From an uncultured Kangiella sp. (GTDB lineage Bacteria > Pseudomonadota > Gammaproteobacteria > Enterobacterales > DSM-103792), in contig CAMLNB010000041.1 of the NCBI GenBank assembly GCA_946481205.1, positions 1 through 19,683 of the forward strand: a stretch of 19,683 nucleotides of DNA. Reading direction: 5' to 3'. Below are positions 14,227-19,683 of the stretch, piece after piece. The first letter of the stretch is position 1. Each line of letters opens with the position of its first letter. Made by a program: the position numbers and the translations under genes. The notes under the pieces were generated by a model. That model was not told the DNA's origin and did not search any database. It worked only from the letters and a program-made list of their open reading frames with translations.

Positions 14227-15333
14227 ATGTCGCAGCCTGCAGATATCGATCCGATCAACCCTATCGGTACCGATGGTTTCGAGTTTGTCGAATTCACCGC
14301 GCCAACACGTGACGGCGTGGAAGCGCTGAAAAAATTGTTTGTCCAACTCGGCTTCACGGCCGTCGCCCAGCACCGCAGCAAAGATGTCACGGTGTTTCAG
14401 CAGGGCGATATTCATTTTCTGGTCAACGCAGAACCGTATACCCATTTCGCCCAATTCGCGGATGCCCATGGTCCTTGTGCCTGCGCGATGGCGTTCCGGG
14501 TCAAGGATGCGGTCAAAGCGTATGAATACGCGCTGGCAAACGGCGCCGTGCCGTTCAAAGGCTCGTACGGTTTCATGGAACTGAACATTCCGGCGGTGTA
14601 CGGTATCGGCGGCAGTGTGTTGTACTTTGTTGACCGTTATGGCGAGCGCAATATTTACGACGTTGATTTCCGGCCGATTCCGGGCGCGAAAGCCAATCAG
14701 AATGCCGTCGGTCTGGATCTGCTCGATCACCTGACCCATAACGTCAAGCGCGGCAACATGAATGTCTGGTCCGGCTTTTACGAGCGCATCGCCAACTTCC
14801 GCGAGATCCGCTACTTCGATATCGAAGGCAAGCTGACCGGCCTGCTGAGCCGGGCGATGACCAGCCCCTGTGGCAAGATCCGGATTCCGATCAACGAATC
14901 GTCGGATGACAAATCGCAGATCGAAGAGTTCATCAAACTCTATCGCGGTGAAGGCATTCAGCATATCGCGCTGTCGACGCCGGATATTTACGCGACCGTC
15001 GCCAAACTCAAGGCCAATGGCATCAAGTTCCTCGACACCCCGGATACTTACTACGAAGGCGTCAATGCCCGGGTGCCGGGTCATGGTGAGAATCTCGACA
15101 AACTGCGGGATCTGCGCATCCTGATCGATGGTGCACCGGTCAAGGGCGACGGCATTCTGCTGCAGATTTTCACTGATACCGTGATCGGCCCGATTTTCTT
15201 TGAAATCATCCAGCGCAAAGGCAACGAAGGTTTCGGTGAGGGCAACTTCCGCGCGCTGTTTGAGTCGATTGAACAAGATCAGATTCGTCGCGGCGTGTTG
15301 AGCGACAGCAAAAAGGAAAAAGCGAATGCGTAA
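14227..15333 (+). CDS. hpd: 4-hydroxyphenylpyruvate dioxygenase
   Basis: Hpd converts 4-hydroxyphenylpyruvate to homogentisate in an iron-dependent reaction that removes CO2 and shifts the side chain. The 368-residue protein has two vicinal-oxygen-chelate halves. The iron ligands are visible in the C-terminal half: H168 in LLDHLTHNV, H246 in GIQHIALST and E326 in FFEIIQRKG. GNFRALFESIEQDQIRRG is the typical C-terminal helix. An AGGAG site (14216-14220), 6 bases before the ATG at 14227, fixes the start. The open frame beginning at 14140 has no support. The last 8 bases overlap the hmgA start (ATGCGTAA), so the two are probably translationally coupled. Confidence 0.97.
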   Translation: MSQPADIDPINPIGTDGFEFVEFTAPTRDGVEALKKLFVQLGFTAVAQHRSKDVTVFQQGDIHFLVNAEPYTHFAQFADAHGPCACAMAFRVKDAVKAYEYALANGAVPFKGSYGFMELNIPAVYGIGGSVLYFVDRYGERNIYDVDFRPIPGAKANQNAVGLDLLDHLTHNVKRGNMNVWSGFYERIANFREIRYFDIEGKLTGLLSRAMTSPCGKIRIPINESSDDKSQIEEFIKLYRGEGIQHIALSTPDIYATVAKLKANGIKFLDTPDTYYEGVNARVPGHGENLDKLRDLRILIDGAPVKGDGILLQIFTDTVIGPIFFEIIQRKGNEGFGEGNFRALFESIEQDQIRRGVLSDSKKEKANA

Positions 15334-16459
15334 GTGGATTTCGTTCCCGTGGCGGGAAGGCAAGATCTCGCGCCAGGCCCATGCCGATTTTCCGCCAGAA
15401 GGCATTTACGAGCGGGAAGCCGGCCGCAGCGGCTTTTTTGGCCCGACAGCGCATTTCCACCACAAACGGCCACCGACTGCCTGGACCAGCTGGGAAGGTC
15501 CGCTGCGTCCGCGTGCCTTCGATTTGAAGAAGCTGGAGCTGTCGACCGAGAGCCCATGGCAGGCGCCGCTGTTTCTGCACAACGCCAGCTGCAAAATGCG
15601 TTACTGGCATTGTCCGCGCAGCATGGATTATCTGGCCCGCAACGGCGACGGCGATGACTTGTTTTTCATCCACGCCGGTGTGGCGGATTTGTATAGCGAT
15701 TATGGTCGACTCACGATAGGCGAAGGCGACTACGTGATCATCCCGCGTGGTTGCATGTGGCGCTTGGAAGTCAAAGAGCCGGTTACGATGCTGATGGTCG
15801 AAGCGACCAACGATTCGTACCAACTACCGGACAAAGGCTTGGTTGGCCCGCAGGCGATTTTTGATCCCGCCATGCTGGATGTGCCGTCGATTGATGAGTC
15901 GTTCCTTGCCCAGCAAGATGATGGTCGTAGCTGGCGCGTGCTGATCAAGCGCCGCGATCAGGTCTCGGTGGTCAGTTATCCGCACAGCCCGCTTGATGCG
16001 ATTGGCTGGCACGGCGATCTGTCCGTGGTGCGCATCAACTGGCGTCATATCCGGCCGCTGATGAGCCACCGTTATCACTTGCCGCCTTCGGCGCATACGA
16101 CATGGGTTGCCGGCCGCTTCGTCGTCTGTACCTTTGTCCCGCGGCCGATTGAATCCGATCCGGGCGCATTGAAGGTGCCGTTCTATCACAACAACGATGA
16201 TTTCGATGAAGTGATTTTTTACCACGCCGGCAATTTCTTCAGCCGTGACAACATCGGCCCGCAGATGGTCACGTTCCACCCGAGCGGTTTCACCCACGGA
16301 CCACACCCGAAGGCGTTTGCCGCCGGTCAGCAATTTGCCCGCAAAGAGACGGACGAGGTTGCGGTGATGGTTGATACCCGCGATCCGCTGGAGGTGGGCG
16401 AGGCGGCGTTTGCTGTGGAAGAGAAAGCCTACGCGGATAGTTGGAAAACCAAACCATAG
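15326..16459 (+). CDS. hmgA: Homogentisate 1,2-dioxygenase, short form
   Basis: HmgA opens the homogentisate ring to give maleylacetoacetate, using Fe(II). The protein has 377 residues, against about 430-445 for the animal-type enzyme, so it belongs to the shorter bacterial branch of PF04209. The cupin-like N-terminal half includes FFIHAGVADLYSDYGRLT and GDYVIIPRG. Probable iron ligands by analogy are H288 in VPFYHNNDDF, E295 in DEVIFYH and H324 in GFTHGPHP. The His-to-Glu spacing is one residue longer than in the human enzyme, so these assignments are tentative. It starts inside the hpd stop (8-base overlap), with AAAGGAAA upstream. Its position between hpd and a fumarylacetoacetase gene strongly supports the function. 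Confidence 0.93.
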   Translation: MRKWISFPWREGKISRQAHADFPPEGIYEREAGRSGFFGPTAHFHHKRPPTAWTSWEGPLRPRAFDLKKLELSTESPWQAPLFLHNASCKMRYWHCPRSMDYLARNGDGDDLFFIHAGVADLYSDYGRLTIGEGDYVIIPRGCMWRLEVKEPVTMLMVEATNDSYQLPDKGLVGPQAIFDPAMLDVPSIDESFLAQQDDGRSWRVLIKRRDQVSVVSYPHSPLDAIGWHGDLSVVRINWRHIRPLMSHRYHLPPSAHTTWVAGRFVVCTFVPRPIESDPGALKVPFYHNNDDFDEVIFYHAGNFFSRDNIGPQMVTFHPSGFTHGPHPKAFAAGQQFARKETDEVAVMVDTRDPLEVGEAAFAVEEKAYADSWKTKP

Positions 16460-16510
16460 TTGGCAAAGCTCAAGGCTTGCTCATCGTATGGCATTTTGAG
16501 GATAACGAGA

Positions 16511-17533
16511 ATGAAGTTTGCCACCCTTAAGAATGGCAGCCGTGATGGTCAGCTGGTGCTGGTCAGTCGGAATTTGAAAGATTGCGTCGCGATTCCTGAA
16601 ATCGCCGGAACCTTGCAGGCCTTGCTGGATAATTGGGATGCGCTGCAGGCGAAAGCGCAGGCGGTTTATACCGAATTGAATGCCGGTAAGCTGGCGACTA
16701 AAGCGTTTGATGAGGCTGCTTGTTTGTCCCCGCTGCCGCGCGCCTATCAATGGGCGGACGGCTCTGCTTATGTCAACCATGTTGAACTGGTGCGGAAAGC
16801 GCGTGGCGCCGATATGCCGCCGTCGTTCTGGACAGATCCGCTGATGTATCAGGGCGGTTCCGATACTTTTCTCGCGCCGCGTGATCCGATCGTGATGGCG
16901 AGTGAGGATTACGGCATCGACATGGAGTCGGAAGTGGTCGTCGTCACCGGCGATGTGCCGATGGCGGCATCGCCAGCGCTGGCGGCGAAAGCGATACGGC
17001 TGATCATGTTGGTCAACGATGTCAGCCTGCGCAACCTGATTCCGGCCGAGCTGGCCAAAGGTTTTGGTTTCTTCCAGAGCAAACCGTCCAGCGCGTTCTC
17101 ACCGGTTGCCATCACACCAGATGAACTTGGTGCGGCGTGGGAAGATGGCAAAGTGCATTTGCCGCTGCTGACCTGGCGCAACCATGAGCTGATGGGCAAA
17201 CCGAATGCCGGTATCGACATGACTTTCAATTTCCCGACCTTGGTCGCGCATGCGGCCAAGACCCGGCCGCTCGGAGCAGGGGCCATCATCGGTTCCGGCA
17301 CGGTGTCGAATCGTGACGCCAGCGGCGGTGCTGGCAAGCCAATCAGCGAAGGTGGATTGGGCTATTCCTGCATCGCCGAAGTGCGCACGGTCGAAACCCT
17401 GAACCACGGTGCGGCCAAGACCTCGTTCCTGAAGTTTGGTGAGCGTGTGCGCATCGAAATGCAGGATACCAGTGGCCAGAGCATTTTCGGCGCCATCGAT
17501 CAGGTGGTGCAGTCCTATCCGTTGCCGGGTTGA
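16511..17533 (+). CDS. Fumarylacetoacetase (FAH family, short form)
   Basis: This enzyme hydrolyses fumarylacetoacetate to fumarate and acetoacetate, the last step of tyrosine breakdown. It has 340 residues with the FAH catalytic fold. Metal ligands are E139 and E141 in DMESEVVV and D170 in LVNDVSLRN. Other family stretches are FFQSKPSSAFSPVAITPDE, GAGAIIGSGTVSNRDASG and GLGYSCIAEVRTVE. The human enzyme is about 80 residues longer, so this is the compact bacterial type. I chose the ATG at 16511, preceded by GAGGATAA; upstream codons lack a ribosome site. The stop lies 5 bases before the maiA ATG. It is usually called fahA or hmgB depending on organism, so no symbol is given. Confidence 0.92.
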   Translation: MKFATLKNGSRDGQLVLVSRNLKDCVAIPEIAGTLQALLDNWDALQAKAQAVYTELNAGKLATKAFDEAACLSPLPRAYQWADGSAYVNHVELVRKARGADMPPSFWTDPLMYQGGSDTFLAPRDPIVMASEDYGIDMESEVVVVTGDVPMAASPALAAKAIRLIMLVNDVSLRNLIPAELAKGFGFFQSKPSSAFSPVAITPDELGAAWEDGKVHLPLLTWRNHELMGKPNAGIDMTFNFPTLVAHAAKTRPLGAGAIIGSGTVSNRDASGGAGKPISEGGLGYSCIAEVRTVETLNHGAAKTSFLKFGERVRIEMQDTSGQSIFGAIDQVVQSYPLPG

Positions 17534-17538
17534 TCGCG

Positions 17539-18186
17539 ATGCTGCGGCTGTATACCTATTTCCGTTCGTCGGCCGCCTACCGCGTCCGAATCGCCCTGAA
17601 CCTGAAGGGACTGGCTTATGAGGCCATTCCTGTACACCTGCTGAAGAACGGTGGCGAACAGCGCAGCGAAAGCTATCGCCAACGCAATCCGCAGGGTTTG
17701 CTGCCGTTTCTGGAGACCGAGCACGGCGGAATTGGTCAAAGTTTGGCCATTCTGGAGTATCTCGAGGAGCTGCAGCCGCAGCCGGCACTATTACCGGCCG
17801 ACCCGCTGCGCCGGGCACAGGTGCGGGCTTTTGCCCTGCATATCGCCTGCGATATCCACCCGCTGAACAATTTGCGGGTGCTACAGCATTTGACCGGCAC
17901 CCTCGGCATCAGCGAGGATGCCAAGCTTGCCTGGATCCAGCGCTGGATCGCCGACGGCTTCCGAGCCCTTGAGGCCGAGCTGGGCCAACGGGCCAGTGCC
18001 GGTCCTTACTGCTTCGGGGAACAACTGAGCTTCGCCGATGTCTGTCTGGTGCCACAGTGGTTCAATGCCGAACGATTCCAGTGCGATTTGAGCCCCTATC
18101 CGCGATTGGCCGCAGTGGTAAACGCTTGCAATGCGTTGCCGGCTTTTCAGACTGCGCACCCTTCGCGGCAACCTGATTCCGAATAA
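17539..18186 (+). CDS. maiA: Maleylacetoacetate isomerase (zeta-class glutathione transferase)
   Basis: MaiA isomerises maleylacetoacetate to fumarylacetoacetate using glutathione. It has 215 residues. The thioredoxin-like domain begins MLRLYTYFRSSAAYRVRIAL with the zeta-class SSxxxxRVRIAL signature (catalytic Ser10/Ser11). NPQGLLPFLE binds glutathione and a helical domain with CDIHPLNNLRVLQHL follows. The ATG at 17539 sits 5 bases after the fumarylacetoacetase stop. A TTG at 17530 is in frame but overlaps the stop region and is less likely. No strong ribosome site is seen, so translational coupling is likely. It ends the tyrosine operon. Confidence 0.95.
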   Translation: MLRLYTYFRSSAAYRVRIALNLKGLAYEAIPVHLLKNGGEQRSESYRQRNPQGLLPFLETEHGGIGQSLAILEYLEELQPQPALLPADPLRRAQVRAFALHIACDIHPLNNLRVLQHLTGTLGISEDAKLAWIQRWIADGFRALEAELGQRASAGPYCFGEQLSFADVCLVPQWFNAERFQCDLSPYPRLAAVVNACNALPAFQTAHPSRQPDSE

Positions 18187-18207
18187 TTAAGAGAAAGCTG
18201 ATTGGTC

Positions 18208-19527
18208 ATGTTGTTTCGAACTAGTTTATTGATGTTGGCGTTGCTATCGACCAGCAATACTCATGGAGCGGCTGCCAGCAAGTATGACATTGTTGAGCTA
18301 CCGTCAGTTTGCGCTACCAATTCTCTAAGCAATTGCGGTTCCTTCAGCTATGCATATGCCATCAACAACTCAGGTGTTGTTGTTGGCCACTCTCAGGGAC
18401 CAATGATTCCGGATCCTGCGGATACTACTAAGGAAATTAGGGCGTTCGAAGCGCACGCGGTTCGTTTCCAAGATGGATTGCTGACCGATCTGGGACATCT
18501 TGGTAAGAACGAAAGTTATGCGTTCGCGGTGAACGATGCTGGTGACATCGCTGGAGTTAGTCGTACTGTTGTTGGAATCGAGCCTGATAATAACGATGAG
18601 GATTCGGACCCTCAGGAGATTCTGCAGCTTCGAGGCTATGTAATTCCATTTGGCGGCGTGATGACAGACTTGGGGACCCCGTCAGTAAATGTTACGGCGA
18701 TCAATACCGCTGCAATGGGGGATTCTGGGGTTATCGTTGGTTACGCAACCGCTCAGGTTCTCCCTGGCGAAGATGCTCACTATGCTCGAGGATTCATTTG
18801 GTCTCCTGTTACCTCACAGATGACACTTATTCCTGCTCTTGAGCAGAATACTGCTAGTTACCTTCGCGCTGTTAGCAGTAGTGCGGGACGAGCTGTGGGC
18901 TTCTCTGTGAAAGGCGGCGCAATACTGGCGATTTCTGTTGAATTGGACAATCCAGGCGTTCTCACTGAGATTGGAACATTGGGAGGCACTACAAGCGAGG
19001 CAAACGCTATCGATGACCTAGGTAGAGTGGTTGGACGCTCTACTACAGTTAACAATCAGTCGATAGAAGGCTTTATCTACGATCCTTTGCAAAACCCGGC
19101 TATGCGGGGTATAGGTCAGTTGGCTGAAGGGTTAAGATTCAGTCAGGCGAATGACATTAATCTGCATGGCGATGTGGTCGGTACCGCAATTACCAAGGGA
19201 TCTCCTTCACAATATCACGCGGTCATTTATGCATCGGCCGAATCTGATGCAGTTATGATCGATCTCAATAATCGAATTGATTGTGCGGATGACCCTTCTG
19301 CCAGGTGGGTGCTAACTGAAGCGGTAGCGATAAATAATAGCGGTCAGATTATTGGCTACGGAAGTCTGGGCTCAACTGTGAGATCGTTCTTGCTAACCCC
19401 AAGTACAGATACCAATCCGCCTGTTGCCTGTAAGAGTGTTGAGCCGGAGTTTGAAAATCAAAGCGGGGGCGGCGCCTTCTTCTGCATTTTTCCACTGCTT
19501 TTTCTGATGCGTCGAAAAGGACGTTAG
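18208..19527 (+). CDS. Exported HAF-repeat (DUF3466-like) protein with GlyGly-CTERM-like tail
   Basis: This 439-residue protein of unknown function has a signal peptide (MLFRTSLLMLALLSTSNTHG). Repeated short units follow the HAF pattern: YAYAINNSGVVVGHS, YAFAVNDAGDIAGVS, EANAIDDLGRVVGRS, QANDINLHGDVVGTA and EAVAINNSGQIIGYG, spaced through the chain. Such repeats form beta-propeller-like extracellular domains. The C-terminus has a Ser-Gly-Gly-Gly stretch, a hydrophobic segment AFFCIFPLLFLM and an RRKGR end, the layout of a GlyGly-CTERM signal processed by rhombosortase. I chose the ATG at 18208; a TTG at 18202 is also in frame. The coding sequence is visibly AT-richer than its neighbours, hinting at transfer or a different expression history. 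A strong terminator follows. Confidence 0.8.
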   Translation: MLFRTSLLMLALLSTSNTHGAAASKYDIVELPSVCATNSLSNCGSFSYAYAINNSGVVVGHSQGPMIPDPADTTKEIRAFEAHAVRFQDGLLTDLGHLGKNESYAFAVNDAGDIAGVSRTVVGIEPDNNDEDSDPQEILQLRGYVIPFGGVMTDLGTPSVNVTAINTAAMGDSGVIVGYATAQVLPGEDAHYARGFIWSPVTSQMTLIPALEQNTASYLRAVSSSAGRAVGFSVKGGAILAISVELDNPGVLTEIGTLGGTTSEANAIDDLGRVVGRSTTVNNQSIEGFIYDPLQNPAMRGIGQLAEGLRFSQANDINLHGDVVGTAITKGSPSQYHAVIYASAESDAVMIDLNNRIDCADDPSARWVLTEAVAINNSGQIIGYGSLGSTVRSFLLTPSTDTNPPVACKSVEPEFENQSGGGAFFCIFPLLFLMRRKGR

Positions 19528-19536
19528 TTCATTGCG

Positions 19537-19572
19537 AATAAAGAAAGGGGCTGTGTAGCCCCTTTCTTTATT
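19537..19572. terminator. Strong bidirectional intrinsic terminator
   Basis: AATAAAGAAAGGGGCT (19537-19552) pairs perfectly with AGCCCCTTTCTTTATT (19557-19572) across a GTGT loop, a 16-bp stem. The AT-rich flanks provide U-rich tails on both strands. It serves the HAF-repeat gene and the facing ETF-QO gene, overlapping the latter's stop codon by two bases. Confidence 0.9.
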
Positions 19573-19683
19573 ACATATTCGGATAGTTCGGTCCACCGGT
19601 GCCTTCCGGTACGACCCAATTGATATTTTGTTTCGGGTCTTTGATGTCGCAGGTTTTGCAGTGTACGCAGTTTTGGGCGTTGA
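19571..19683 (-). CDS. Electron transfer flavoprotein-ubiquinone oxidoreductase, C-terminal end (cut by window edge)
   Basis: Only the last 37 or so codons are visible. They read [19 protein letters not shown], then [17 protein letters not shown] and a TAA stop. This is the near-invariant C-terminus of ETF-QO. CVHCKTC supplies cysteines of the 4Fe-4S cluster, and the GGPNYPNM ending is diagnostic. The enzyme passes electrons from reduced ETF to ubiquinone at the inner membrane. The stop codon is embedded in the terminator stem. The rest of the gene lies to the right. Confidence 0.93.
   Translation of the reverse strand, partial: NAQNCVHCKTCDIKDPKQNINWVVPEGTGGPNYPNM

Noticed and set aside
14149..15405. 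Long minus-strand open frame (418 codons) opposite hpd
   Set aside because: It lies antisense to a clear hpd gene, has no ribosome site and encodes no recognisable family; codon bias on the coding strand explains it.

Overview
The window looks like a chromosomal segment of a gammaproteobacterium, with moderately high GC content judged by eye. It is dominated by amino-acid catabolism. The lineage call is an inference. It rests on a HutC-controlled five-step histidine pathway (HutF plus HutG), short-form homogentisate dioxygenase and fumarylacetoacetase, an ETF-ubiquinone oxidoreductase end, a soluble lytic transglycosylase of Slt type, and a GlyGly-CTERM-like surface protein. I see no tRNA, rRNA, CRISPR array, transposase or phage gene.

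Layout. (1) 1-6434 is a histidine-utilisation region. The start of hutU and the repressor gene hutC run leftward and share an ATGA overlap. hutG runs rightward from a shared control region that carries a perfect 14-bp HutC-type operator (1117-1130). A membrane Ser/Thr kinase gene (2145-3626) then interrupts the hut genes. hutI (leftward) and hutF (rightward) diverge from a second control region with no recognisable HutC site. (2) 6490-9337 is a leftward two-gene unit: a secreted substrate-binding-like protein and a hybrid histidine kinase, overlapping by 8 bases. (3) 9338-9753 has no convincing protein gene. On the + strand it holds four hairpins, each exposing a GGA in its loop, which resembles a CsrA/RsmA-sequestering RNA. 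(4) 9754-13108 is leftward housekeeping: ung, a small DUF6763-like protein and slt. (5) 13248-18186 is a rightward phenylalanine/tyrosine degradation run: phhA, hpd, hmgA, a fumarylacetoacetase gene and maiA. (6) 18208-19527 is an AT-richer gene for an exported HAF/DUF3466-like repeat protein with a C-terminal sorting tail. It ends at a strong bidirectional terminator facing the 3' end of an ETF-QO gene.

How the genes fit together. HutU, HutI, HutF and HutG cover urocanate to glutamate; hutH is not in the window and may lie to the left. PhhA, Hpd, HmgA, MaiA and the fumarylacetoacetase convert phenylalanine through tyrosine, 4-hydroxyphenylpyruvate and homogentisate to fumarate and acetoacetate. 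The tyrosine aminotransferase and the pterin-recycling PhhB are not in the window.

The most unusual candidate is the hairpin block at 9478-9610, which runs head-to-head with the sensor-kinase operon. The kinase embedded in the hut locus is the second most unusual point.
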